Shown here: positions 21,718 through 33,341 of the stretch, piece after piece
Numbering within the stretch: position 1 is the first letter of the stretch
How the letters are laid out: the number at the start of each line of letters is the position of its first letter
Assembly: GCF_036850765.1 (NCBI RefSeq)
Contig: NC_089490.1
Location: forward strand, 242,048,442 to 242,112,441
Length of the DNA stretch: 64,000 bases
Origin: Saccopteryx bilineata
Lineage: Eukaryota > Chordata > Mammalia > Chiroptera > Emballonuridae
Direction: 5' to 3'
The notes under the pieces: generated by a model
What the model saw: only the letters and a program-made list of their open reading frames with translations
Told to the model about the DNA's origin: nothing
Database searches by the model: none
Made by a program: the position numbers and the translations under genes

Positions 21718-23264
21718 CATGAATCTTAAGGGTATATTAATAGAGGCTGCAAAAGAAATTGGAAACAAGCATATTGAGCTATAGCCTCCTTTGAGTTCTA
21801 AAAGGGTTTGGTGAGGCCTAAGATGAGCTGACTGTGTGTAATATTATTTGATGAAAACCTTTGTAAATATGTTATTGCTCTTGCTAGTTAGGAGGAGATT
21901 TTAATTCTTGCGGCAATATTTGTATCTAAGTAGACATAAGTGACAATCAATCAAAAGGTAGTTTAAATTCATTTAAATTCAGTCAATAGTGAAAAAGAAA
22001 TTACTAAAAATATGTAATAAAAAATATTTACTAGTTGATAGTAAATAAAAAGTATCAATCAGAATGGGTTAGATTATGCTGAAAAACCACCACCCCTAAA
22101 AATCTTAACAACAATAACAAAAAGGGAATATTTTTGAAAAGTTCTAATGATGGCTACATAAAAATATAGAAGAGCTTTGTGATACTTGTGTTTGAAATAA
22201 GAGAATACCACATCTAAACAGAAATTTCTTTGCTAAATTTACAGGGAAGAACAGGGAGTGGAAGAGGGACCTTGCACCCACAACACAAGAGGCTTTCCCA
22301 GTGGGGACAGTACAAGGACTCTGGTCCGGAACCCTCATCTCTGGGCTGAGCCCAGGCAGCACCCCACGGTCTGCTGAGGACAGTGCCCTCTTCTTAGATA
22401 TTGGGAGACATGATTGATTCTTTACTTAGTCAGTCATTCAACAATATTTTTTGAATGTCTTCCATGTGGTTAGCCTGTAAGATATGGTATGGCAGGAATA
22501 TAACAGAACTAGGAATTACAACAGATGGTGTTATTCTGGTCTGGAAGAGGACCACAGAACACTTACCAGCTAAGGGATGATCTAGTGTCTGGGATATGTC
22601 TGGCACAAAATATGTGCTCAGTCAATTTTTGTTAATAATGGTGCATTGTTGACATTTTCTGAGCACTGTTGCCCATGGCTCCTCCCTTTCCAACAGTGCC
22701 CTCTTCACCCTTTAAAGACTAACTACAATTTTTAATTTAAAAAAACAAAAAAACCTTTTACTGAAGCATAAACATATATAAAGACATGATAAAGTATTGA
22801 GATCATATTTTCCCCCTTTAATATGTCTGGTACATTTTTCCAGGTTGACTTCCATGTGTATGTGATCCTTTTTTACATACCTTTGCTGAAGAAACATTCT
22901 TCTTTTATGTTATGTTTTCCTTTAACATTTTATCATAAATAAGGCATAAAATATTCTAACGAGAATGTTAGTGGCTATTATATATTTTTTGTACTTGTGC
23001 CACAAAATCTATTAAAGCATTTTCCAATTTCTTGCTCTCAACTCCTGATTTCTCTCTTACATGAGAAAAAAGTCATGACCACTACTATGTTTCATTGATC
23101 TAGAAATGTCACTCATTGAAAGATATGACTAAATTATGTTCCTAAGAATGAACACAGCTCTTTAATAATGACTGCAACTTGTACAGATGCCTATTGAGTG
23201 AGATACACTATTTAGGCATTACAGAATTGTTTGCAGAACTTCAGGATCTAAACACTGTGGTTAT

Positions 23265-23302
<38 letters not shown>

Positions 23303-24199
23303 GCCTGTACAGCCCAGCCTGCCACACATCCAGCAAGAACCCATGCAACAGAATTCATAAATGGGGCGAACCAGCCCTGCAGCTGAGGCTCCTGCAGATT
23401 CCAGCCTGGTTGGCTAGGCCATGTGTCTGTTCAAATATCTTCTAGCTGTTCCTTGCCCTGCAGAGCTCCTCTGTGCATAACAGTCTTCTGTTCCTTTGCC
23501 ACCCCTAGACTTGAAGAAGTCCCTGGAGTCCCCACCCCCATCTCTTCTCACCTCTGAGGGATTCATCCTTCTCTGGAATTGGATTCCTTTGGATTTATTT
23601 GTGTCCACAGCTCTCCAGTGTCTCTTTCTTATGTGACTTTTTTTTTTAGTTTATTCATTTTTTATCTCCATGATACAGTGGGAGCAATGGTCTGTCCCAA
23701 CTATCTAGATCCTAACAGGAAGGTTTTTGTAAAAGTAGATTTTGTTCTCCTTGGTTAGGCTCATGGAGTGGAAATTAAAGTAGCTGTTAGTCCATATCCC
23801 TAGTGATTTTGTTTGATGTCACCTGAAATTTTCTTTCTCCCACATGCTTTAGCTAAAAATTCCAACTCTTTAAAAATGAATGTCAAATGCAGAAGGTGCA
23901 GAGTGGTGGATATTATCTGCAGATTCACCTTCTCTGCGCAGTACTGTGTATGTGTTTAATTTGAATGTTTTTGTCAGCATGTAAAAATTGGAAACTTTCA
24001 CATAAAAATCTCTAGTTCATAATTTCAGTTATCCAAAGTGATCTCAGAGCACTGATAACCTATTCCTTCAGGATCACAGTAGCCTAAAGTTGAAAAGTCG
24101 CTAACCTCTTCTAATAGGACAAGTACCCTCGTTACCTGCCTGTAGGCATTTGAGGTAGCAACTGTGGTTGAATAAATGCGTGACCCTGAGAAGTTAGGG
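21718..24199. other. No gene seen between L1-A and the L2
   Basis: AT-rich sequence with only short ORFs. A (CT)n microsatellite occupies 23268-23302. The 22420-22640 part has phrases reminiscent of L2 or MIR ends, too weak to annotate. This interval lies between two L1 5' ends that point away from each other. Confidence 0.5.
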
Positions 24200-25015
24200 A
24201 AGGCACCACAGTGGATCCCATTGCTCTCAGAATAAATCCAAGTCCATCCCATGACCTAAAAGACCCAGCTCCTTTTCTGACTCATTTTCTCCCCTTATTC
24301 ATTCTATTTATTCTACTCTTTCCTTGCTGTCCTTCAAAGAAGCCAAACACACACCAGCCTCAGGCCTTGTCTATTTACTTCTAATAGCACCCTTCACAGA
24401 GGATTTTCCTGGCCATCCTACGTAAAATAGCACTACCCTTTCTCTATCCTCTTACCCTACTTTATTTTTGTAGCATTTATCTCCAGCTAATATTTTATTA
24501 CCTATTTGTTAGATTGCTGGCTCAGTGTCAGTCATCCCAACTAGGAAATCAGTTCCAAGAGGGCAGACTCTATATTTTTTTGTTTGTATTTTTTTGAAGT
24601 GAGAAGTGGGGAGGCAGAGAGACAGACTCCCGCATGTGCCCGACCAGGATCCACCTAGCATGCCTACCAGGGGGATATGCTCTGCCCATCTGGGCTGCTG
24701 CTCCATTGCAACAGGAGCCATTCTAGCACCTGAGGCAGAGGCCATGGAACCATCCTCAGCACCTGGGCCAACTTTGCTCTAATGGAGCCTTGGCTGTGGG
24801 AGGGGAAGAGAGAGTCAGAGAGAAAGGAGAGGGGAAGAAGGGTGGAGAAGCAGATAAGTGCTTCTCCTGTGTGCCCTGGCCAGGAATCGAACCCATGACT
24901 TCCATACCAGGCCAACACTCTACCACTGAGCCAACCAACCAGGGCCCAGACTCTATTTTTACTGTTCTATGCCAGCAACTTCCTCAGTGCCTGGCATATA
25001 AATGTTGTCCAATAT
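24200..25015 (+). repeat. L2 LINE 3' end, plus strand, split by a SINE
   Basis: 'tgctgtccttcaaagaagccaaacac', 'attttcctggccatcctacgtaaaatagc' and 'ccaagagggcagactctat', then after the SINE 'actgttctatgccagcaacttcctcagtgcctggcatataaatg', match the typical 3' end of L2. A SINE (24574-24946) interrupts it and duplicates CAGACTCTAT. Confidence 0.65.
24574..24946 (-). mobile_element. tRNA-derived SINE with long body, minus strand
   Basis: The minus strand starts with GGGCCCTGGTTGGTTGGCTCAGTGGTAGA at the right edge. GGGTTCGATTCCTGGCCAGGGCACA follows, then 'gcttctccaccc', 'caaggctccattagagcaaag' and the tail near 24590. The target duplication CAGACTCTAT is at 24564-24573 and 24947-24956. Same family as 42128-42527. 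Confidence 0.9.
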
Positions 25016-25815
25016 CTTTTTCCCTCAACTCATTGGTTCCATAATGTTCCTATTCAGAGCAATGCAATGAGGCAGTTGAACTTTATCAACTCTAACATAA
25101 TTTTCAACTTTAAAAATGTTCTTCCCACCATAAACTTTGGAATGACTTACCGGTTTCTATCAAGCCTCCTTATCCTCTTAAAGAGTGCCCATGTTATAGA
25201 CAGAAGTAAAGAGGAATGCCAACAATGTAATGCCAACTGGCAACTAAACAGTCAAGAGAGGAGACGTGAAGCTGAAACGTTTCCAGAGAGGTAAGACAGA
25301 AATAGAGTGGAGAAGCACCGGGGCTGTGGTACGTCCTGGTTAAGATGAGAACTAACAAGCACGTCTCTCCCCATAGGCAAGGCATCAGGTGAGAGGGATA
25401 ATGAGATACCTGACTCCGTTCCAGAGGGCCTAGGGGCCATTGGCTGCTAGACCCTCTACTTGTCAGACATGGCTGATGAATGGATGGATGGAGAATGAGC
25501 AGAAGCCGCTCAGTGCTGTGGGCCTGTATTAACTTGTTTCTACCCTTCCTCCAGATCTGCCCTGTCCAATATGGCAGCCACTAGCTATGCATGCCTTGTT
25601 ACATCAAATTCATTAAAATTAAGTAAAATGCAAAATTCGTTTTTTTGGTTGCACTAACTACAAGGGCTAATAGACACATGGGGCCATTGGATCCCTATTA
25701 GGAAGTACAGATAGACAGTTCTGGCTAGATGCAGCCAACCACTTGGTTTCCCAGCATCCAGCCCTATATCTTAGTGGCTTTTAATTGAATTCCCACATTC
25801 TCCCTTTCCTGCTGT
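25016..25815. other. No gene seen upstream of L1-B
   Basis: Unique-looking sequence; ORFs of 60-75 codons lack recognisable features. Confidence 0.5.
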
Positions 25816-25831
25816 AAGAATTACCAACCTG

Positions 25832-28184
25832 ATGACGTCAGAGTAATGGCGGGGTAGGAAGCGATACCGATAAATCTCCCCCAAAACTCAACAAGATCTT
25901 CAACCAGAAACAGAAAAACCTATACTTGGAGCTTCCAGATGCTTCGCAATACACCCAAAGATATGATTGAGTGAAAAATTGGCTAAATATATAACCAAAC
26001 CCCGAAGGAAATAGGGAGTAAGAAATGCTCCGCCTTCCTCACTAACTTAAACAGGGCGGCTTTCTCTGGTAACTGTGAATATAGAAACTGAGGCAGGCAA
26101 AGGGGGTGAATAGATCCAGGCCATGACACAAACGGCCGAACCAGGCTGTGGCACGGAGATCCAAGCCGAGGAAAATCTGATCCTGTGGCAACCCGGGCAA
26201 TACAAGCTAACACTCGCGCCAAACCCAAACAAAGAAAGACAAGCGGAGCGGCCATTTTACCCGGTCTCCTGGTCGGTGCGCAGTTAGTGGGTGAGAATTT
26301 CTTCCTAGGCCCCGAGAGTGGGTGCCCGTGTTGCCCCACGGAGAGGCAGGGTCAGAGGCCTTTCTGTGGGCCGAGGGCAGAGTCTCTGGGCAGCCCCAGC
26401 GCCCTGGGAAAGCCACGCACGAGAGGGAGTGAGAACTAATTCCAACAGTGGAGATTTTCCGTGCGGGAGGGTGTTTCACTCAGAGGGAAACGCGGCCGGC
26501 CTCATATCCTGGTTTGCGCGCGCAGATAAGGAGTGAGCAATTCCTCCGAGTGCCTCGGCAGTGCGCGCCCGTGTTATCGCACAGAGGGGCAGAGTCAGGG
26601 GCCTTTGTGTGGGCCAAAGCGGAATCTCGAGCCGCCCCAGCGCCTTGCAAAAGCTGCGCACGGGAACGGAGCGAGACTCAATTCCAACACTGCAACTTTT
26701 CCCTGCGGTTGGGGGTTTCACTCAGAGCGTGAGACTGCTGGCCGGATATCCTGGTCGCAGACAGTGAGTGAGAGTTTCCTCCAAGCGCCCCGGAAGTGGG
26801 CGCCCGCTTGTGTTACCGGACAGAGTGGCAGAGCCAGAGGTCTTTGAGTGGGCAGAAAGCCCGCCTGATTATGCTAGCAGCTCTGACTGACTGAGCCTTA
26901 CCCAGAGCCCTGTGCTGAGTGGAAATAGAGTGGGGAGTTGCCAGCTCTTTGAGCCTCTTACTATCCAGGCAGAGGCAGCAGCAACCCCATAGCTGGATTA
27001 TCAGGCTACTAATTGAGGAAGGAAAGACTAGGAGAAAGGCTCCAGGAACACGGACTCTCTCACTGTCGGAGCATATAAATGCTAATGAGCTTTGACTGCC
27101 AACGAGACTAAAGCACAATACATGACATTGCCATAGAGACTTATCAACTGCAAACCTCTACCTGAGCGTGCCAAAGGGGCAGAACCCGGGGTACAGAGTC
27201 ACCGACCAGGAAGAGGGAGAGAAAAGAAAAAGCAAGAAGATAACCTCTCAAAATCAAGAATAATCTGCAGACTTTATAACCTATCCCATTTTATTATATT
27301 TGTTCGTTTGTTTCTCTTATCTTCATTCTTGAGACTTTTTTTTCCTCCTCCAATTTGGCCGATTAACTCTCTACCGGTCTTACTCTCTCCTCTCCTTGAA
27401 CTACACTACCCATAAGTGTTACATCTCCCATTATCTTTTCTCTTCTCTTCCTTTCTCTCTATGAGGGTTGCACTCTAAAACCCTTAACTCTCTCTCTGTC
27501 TCTCTCCTTTCTTTTTTCTTCTTTTAGTGGTTCCCTCCTTTTTTTTCTCTCTCTCTCTTTTCTCCCTCTATATTAGTGTCTTCCTTTCTCCTTTACATCT
27601 CCTCTCATTCAAACCTCAATAACAAACAAATTATCTTATCTGGGACTCAAACCTATGTTTGTGGCATTTTGGGGGGTTTTACTTCACCTTTTTAACTCTC
27701 CATATTATCTAGTTCTTGTTCCACTAAATACAATAGTAATTTTTTAATTTGTCCCCCCATTTTTCCGTTTTCCTCTTATTCCTCTCATCATAACTCTTAG
27801 ACAACCAACACCTAAAAGCAAATCATTTTATTCTTGACCCAAATTTTTTCCTTAATTGCTTTTTGTGGGTCCATACACTCTTTTTTTTTTCCCTTTTTTT
27901 TTGCCCCTTTATTACTTTTCCTCAATTCAGGCCCTCCATCACAGGCATTGTTTGTTATAATTCACAGTCCACCACAAGATTTTCTCAAGAAAGAGGGGAG
28001 AGGAGAGGAGAGGAAAAAAGGAGGGGGGGAATAATTTCCTTTTTTTTTAATTTTTATTTTATTTTATTTTTCTTTATTTCATTATTAATTTTTTAAAAAA
28101 ACAACTCTTTTCGATTTTTTATTTTTTTTTAACTTTTTATTCTTTATTAAATCTCATTAATACTATCAACAAAACCACCCTCAG
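25832..28184 (+). promoter_or_regulatory. L1-B 5'UTR/promoter, 240-bp monomer type
   Basis: The 5'UTR is 2.35 kb, long compared with about 0.9 kb in human L1. It opens with TGACGTCA (25833-25840) and, five bases on, ATGGC (25846-25850). Next comes a CpG-rich zone (about 26100-26870) with tandem monomers, then a conserved inner block (about 26900-27260) shared with L1-A, then a T/C-rich stretch to the ORF1 ATG. Promoter role is inferred from L1 biology; no activity can be read from sequence. Confidence 0.75.
26267..26865 (+). repeat. Tandem 240-bp monomers in the L1-B 5'UTR
   Basis: Units begin at TCCTGG at 26267, 26507 and 26749 (spacings 240 and 242). Each continues through a GTGAG.A.TTCCTCC.AG segment, a GTGGGCGCCCG-like or GTGCGCGCCCGTGTTA-like block, then GGCAGAG.CAG.GG(C/T)CTTT and GTGGGC. 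The first two are complete and the third stops after about half a unit at about 26865. Internal divergence is substantial, so the array is not a recent slippage product. Confidence 0.88.
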
Positions 28185-29183
28185 ATGCCATTAAGGAAGA
28201 GAAAACTGAATATCATGGATACAAAAGAAAGAGAGGTAACACAGCTAGATGAGGAAAAATCTATGGAGAAAAAATTTAATATATTGGAAACCTTGGAGCT
28301 AAATGACAGAGAATTCAAGATAGAAATCCTAAAAATCCTCCGAGATATACAAGAAAACACAGAAAGGCAATTTAGGGAGCTCAGAAAACAACTCAATGAA
28401 CACAAAGAATATATGTCCAAGGAAATTGAAACTATAAAAACAAATCAAACAGAGATGAACAACTCAATTCACGAGCTGAAAAACGAAGTAGCAAGCTTAG
28501 CTAATAGAACAGGTCAGATAGAAGAGAGGATTAGTGAAATAGAAGACAAGCAACTTGAGGCACAACAGAGAGAAGAAGAAAGAGACTCAAAACTTAAAAA
28601 AAATGAGATAGCCCTACAAGAATTATCTGACTCCATCAAAAAGAATAACATAAGAATAATAGGTATATCAGAGGGAGAAGAGAGAGAAAATGGAATGGAG
28701 AACATACTCAAACAAATAATAGATGAGAACTTCCCAAGCCTGTGGAAAGAACTAAAGCCTCAAGTTCAAGAAGCAAACAGAACTCCAAGTTTTCTTAACC
28801 CCAACAAACCTACTCCAAGGCATATCATAATGAAATTGACACAAACCAACAGCAAAGAAAAAATTCTCAAGGCAGCCAGGGAAAAGAAGAATACAACATA
28901 TAAAGGAAGGCCCATTAGATTATCATCAGATTTCTCAGCAGAAACTCTACAAGCTAGAAGAGAGTGGACCCAAATATTTAAAGTCCTGAAAGAGAGGAAC
29001 TTTCAGCCACGAATACTATACCCATCAAAGCTATCCTTCAAATACGAAGGAGAAATAAAAACATTCACAGATACAGAAAAGATGAGGGAATTTATCATCA
29101 GAAAACCCCCACTCCAGGAAATACTAAAGGGGGTTCTCCAATCATATACAAAGAACAAAAAAAAAAAACACAGCCAAAAGTAA
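28185..29183 (+). CDS. L1-B ORF1 protein (RNA-binding chaperone), intact
   Basis: The 332-codon ORF has a basic N-terminus, then a coiled coil at about residues 40-152 (RDIQENTERQFRELRKQLNE, then IEERISEIEDKQLEAQQREEE). The RRM starts at NNIRIIG (154-160), with RHIIMKLTQ at 212-220 as its RNP-1-like strand. The C-terminal domain spans about 235-312 and includes GRPIRLSSDFSAETLQARRE (241-260). It ends in a Lys-rich tail after an A-rich codon run. As in other mammals the product should form trimers on L1 RNA. The ATG at 28185 is chosen because all three elements share it. No inactivating change is visible. Confidence 0.94.
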   Translation: MPLRKRKLNIMDTKEREVTQLDEEKSMEKKFNILETLELNDREFKIEILKILRDIQENTERQFRELRKQLNEHKEYMSKEIETIKTNQTEMNNSIHELKNEVASLANRTGQIEERISEIEDKQLEAQQREEERDSKLKKNEIALQELSDSIKKNNIRIIGISEGEERENGMENILKQIIDENFPSLWKELKPQVQEANRTPSFLNPNKPTPRHIIMKLTQTNSKEKILKAAREKKNTTYKGRPIRLSSDFSAETLQARREWTQIFKVLKERNFQPRILYPSKLSFKYEGEIKTFTDTEKMREFIIRKPPLQEILKGVLQSYTKNKKKKHSQK

Positions 29184-29279
29184 AAGCTCCAAGAAGAACA
29201 CAATAAAACCAAATTTAAACTGTGACAACAACAAAAAGAAAGAGGGGGAGAAGATGGAGATTAACAGTAGCAAAGGACG

Positions 29280-29519
29280 ATGGAGTGCAAAAGTACTCAC
29301 AAAATAGTTTGCTACAATGAACAGGATAGGGACCCTTTTCATTACTCAAAGGTAACCACCATTGAAAAAACCACCACAGAAGCACATGAGATAAAAAAGA
29401 TAGCAACAGAGGAAAGATGTATGGAATACAACCAAATAAAAACAAAAGATAGAAAAACGAAAGAGAAGGATCAAACAAGACACAAAACTAACAGAAAGCA
29501 AGATATAAAATGGCACTAG
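29280..29519 (+). other. L1-B inter-ORF 79-codon ORF overlapping ORF2 start
   Basis: It runs from an ATG in the ORF1-ORF2 spacer to a TAG that overlaps the ORF2 start (ATGGCACTAG at 29510-29519). The arrangement is of the kind that could allow termination-reinitiation. The peptide is rich in Lys, Thr and Glu, with no transmembrane segment, Cys cluster or known motif. It is 79 codons in all three elements. Confidence 0.5.
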
Positions 29520-32500
29520 GGAACTCACAAGTATCAATAATTACACTAAATGTAAATGGATTAAACTCACCAATAAAAAGGCACAGAGTAGCAGAATGGA
29601 TTAAAAAAAAAATCCAACTGTATGCTGCCTACAGGAAACTCATCTAAGTAACAAGGATAAAAACAAATTCAAAGTGAAAGGCTGGAAAACAATACTCCAA
29701 GCAAATAACATCCAAAAAAAAGCAGGTGTAGCAATACTCATATCGGATAATGCTGACTACAAGACAGGAAAAGTACTCAGAGACAAAAATGGCCATTTCA
29801 TAATGGCTAAGGGGACACTGAATCAAGAAGACATAACAATTCTTAATATATATGCACCAAACCAAGGAGCACCAAAATATATAAGACAGCTACTTATCGA
29901 TCTTAAAAAAAAAACTGACAAAAATACAATCATACTTGGAGACCTTAATACACCGCTGATGGCTCTAGATCGGTCATCCAAACAGAGAATCAACAAAGAC
30001 ATAGTGGCCTTAAACAAAACACTAGAGCACCTGGATATGATAGACATCTACAGGACATTTCATCCCAAAGTGACTGAGTATACATTTTTCTCCAGTGTAC
30101 ATGGATCATTCTCAAGAATTGACCATATGTTGGGCTACAAAAACAACATCAGCAAATTCAGAAAAATTGAAGTTGTACCAAGCATATTTTCTGATCATAA
30201 AGCCTTGAAACTAGAATTCAACTGCAAAAAAGAGGAAAAAAATCCCACAAAAATGTGGAAACTAAACAACATACTTTTAAAAAATGATTGGGTCAAAGAA
30301 GAAATAAGTGCAGAGATCAAAAGATATATACAGACTAATGAAAATAACAATACGACATATCAGAATCTATGGGATGCAGCAAAAGCAGTGATAAGAGGGA
30401 AGTTCATAACGCTTCAGGCATATATGAACAAACAAGAAAGAGCCCAAGTGAACCACTTAACTTCCCACCTTAAGGAACTAGAAAAAGAAGAACAAAGACA
30501 ACCCAAAACCAGCCGAAGAAAGGAGATAATAAAAATCAGAGCAGAAATAAATGAATTAGAGAACAGAAAAACTATAGAAAAAATTAATAGAACAAGGAGC
30601 TGGTTCTTTGAAAAGATCAACAAAATTGACAAACCCTTGGCAAGACTTACCAAGGAAAAAAGAGAAAGAACTCATATAAACAAAATCCAAAATGAAAGAG
30701 GAGAAATCACCACGGACACCATAGATATACAAAGAATTATCATAGAATACTATGAAAACCTTTATGCCACTAAATTCAACAACCTAGAAGAAATGGATAA
30801 ATTCCTAGAACAATACAACCTTCCTAGACTGAGTCAAGAAGAAGCAGAAAGCCTAAACAGACCTATCAGTAGAGAAGAAATAGAAAAAACCATTAAAAAC
30901 CTCCCCAAAAATAAAAGTCCAGGCCCTGACGGCTATACCAGCAAATTTTATCAAACATTCAAAGAAGACTTGGTTCCTATTCTACTCAAAGTCTTCCAAA
31001 AAATGGAAGAAGAAGCAATACTTCCAAACACATTTTATGAGGCCAACATAACCCTCATACCAAAACCAGGCAAGGATGGCACAAAAAAAGAAAACTACAG
31101 ACCAATATCTCTAATGAATACAGATGCTAAAATACTAAACAAAATACTAGCAAATCGAATACAACAACATATTAAAAAAAATAATACATCATGATCAAGT
31201 TTAGGATTCATCCCAGAATCTCAAGGATGGTTCAACATACGCAAAACGGTTAATGTAATACACCATATCAACAAAACAAAGAACAAAAACCACATGATCT
31301 TATCAATAGACGCAGAAAAGGCTTTCGATAAAATACAACACAATTTTATGTTTAAGACTCTCAACAAAATGGGTATAGAAGGAAAATATCTCAACATGAT
31401 AAAGGCCATATATGATAAACCATCAGCTAATATCATATTAAATGGCACTAAACTGAAGGCTTTCCCCCTTAAATCAGGAACAAGACAGGGTTGTCCACTC
31501 TCTCCACTCTTATTTAATGTGGTACTAGAGGTTCTAGCCAGAGCAATCAGACAAGACAAAGAAATAAAAGGCATCCATATCGGAAAAGAAGAAGTAAAGG
31601 TATCACTTTTTGCAGATGATATGATCCTATACATCGAAAAGCCCAAAGAATCCACAAAAAGACTACTAGAAACAATAAGCCAATACAGTAAGGTCGCAGG
31701 ATACAAAATTAACATACAGAAGTCAATAGCCTTTCTATATGCCAACAATGAAACAACTGAGAAGGAACTCAAAAGAATAATCCCCTTCACGATTGCAACA
31801 AAAAAAATAAAATACTTAGGAATAAACATAACAAAGAATGTAAAGGACTTATATAATGAAAACTATAAACCATTGTTAAGGGAAATCGAAAAAGATATAA
31901 TGAGATGGAAGAATATACCTTGTTCTTGGCTAGGAAGAATAAATATAATCAAGATGGCTATATTACCCAAAGCAATATACAAATTTAATGCAATTCCCAT
32001 CAAACTTCCAATGACATTTTTTAAAGAAATAGAGCAAAAAATCATCAGATTTATATGGACCTATAAAAAACCCCAAATAGCCAAAGCAATCCTAAAGAAA
32101 AAGAATGAAGCTGGGGGCATAACAATACCTGACTTCAAACTCTATTATAGGGCCACGACAATCAAAACAGCATGGTATTGGCAGAAAAATAGACACTCAG
32201 ACCAATGGAACAGAATAGAAAGTCCAGAAATAAAACCACATATATATAGTCAAATAATTTTTGATAAAGGGGCCAACAACACACAATGGAGAAAAGAAAG
32301 CCTCTTCAATAAATGGTGCTGGGAAAACTGGAAAGCCACATGCAAAAGAATGAAACTGGACTACAGTCTCTCCCCCTGTACAAAAATTAACTCAAAATGG
32401 ATCAAAGATCTAAACATAAGACCTGAAACAATTAAGTACATAGAAGAAGACATAGGTACTCAACTCATGGACCTGGGTTTTAAAGAGCATTTTATGAATT

Positions 32501-33341
32501 TGACTCCAATGGCAAGAGAAGTGAAGGCAAAAATTAATGAATGGTACTACATCAGACTAAGAAGTTTTTGCTCAGCAAGAGAAACTGATAACAAAATAAA
32601 CAGAAAGCCAACTAAATGGGAAATGATATTTTCAAACAACAGCTCAGATAAGGGCCTAATATCCAAAATTTACAAAGAACTCATAAAACTCAACAACAAA
32701 CAAACAAACAATCCAATAAAAAAATGGGAAGAGGATATGAATAGACACTTCTCCCAGGAAGAAATACAAATGGCCAACAGATATATGAAAAGATGCTCAT
32801 CTTCTTTAGCTATTAGAGAAATGCAAATCAAAACGGCAATGAGATACCACCTCACACCTGTTCGATTAGCTGTTATTAGCAAGTCAGGTAATAGCAAATG
32901 TTGGAGAGGCTGTGGAGTAAAAGGAACCCTCATCCACTGTTGGTGGGAATGTAAAGTAGTACAACCATTATGGAAGAAAGTATGGTGGTTCCTCAAAAAA
33001 CTGAAAATAGAACTACCTTATGACCCAGCAATCCCTCTACTGGGTATATATCCCCAAAACTCAGAAACATTGATACGTAAAGACACATGCAGCCCCATGT
33101 TTATTGCAGCATTGTTCACAGTGGCCAGGACATGGAAACAACCAAAAAGCCCATCAATAGATGACTGGATAAAGAAGATGTGGCACATATACACTATGGA
33201 ATACTACTCAGCCATAAGAAATGATGACATCGGAACATTTACAGCAAAATGGTGGGATCTTGATAACATGATACGAAGCGAAATAAGTAAATCAGAAAAA
33301 AACAGGAACTGTATTATTCCATACGTAGGTGGGACATAATA
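29510..33341 (+). pseudogene. L1-B ORF2 (endonuclease/reverse transcriptase), disrupted twice
   Basis: The ATG at 29510 opens a frame that ends after 45 codons at 29645-29647, because an A run near 29612-29622 has ten A residues where L1-A has an eleven-base A6GA4 segment. The main frame opens about 29617 and contains the endonuclease residues (GDLNTPL at about 29938, SDH near 30190). It stops at TGA 31192-31194. Here one extra A (about 31175) shifts the frame and two extra T (about 31200) shift it back; the TGA lies in the out-of-frame patch just before GFIPESQGW. The original frame then continues to TAA at 33339-33341, with RT FADD at 31609-31620 and CX3CX7HX4C at 32899-32952. It encodes no complete ORF2p unless these are assembly errors. 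Confidence 0.93.

Noticed and set aside
26207..26721. Antisense ORFs repeated once per 5'UTR monomer (90 and 81 codons), reminiscent of primate L1 ORF0
   Set aside because: Both start at GTG rather than ATG, and their similarity follows from the monomer repeat itself. There is no splice or promoter evidence.
31221..31829. 202-codon minus-strand ORF inside L1-B ORF2 (also 61211-61819 in L1-C)
   Set aside because: It is the antisense shadow of the RT coding region, with the hydrophobic composition expected from the complement of an A-rich gene.
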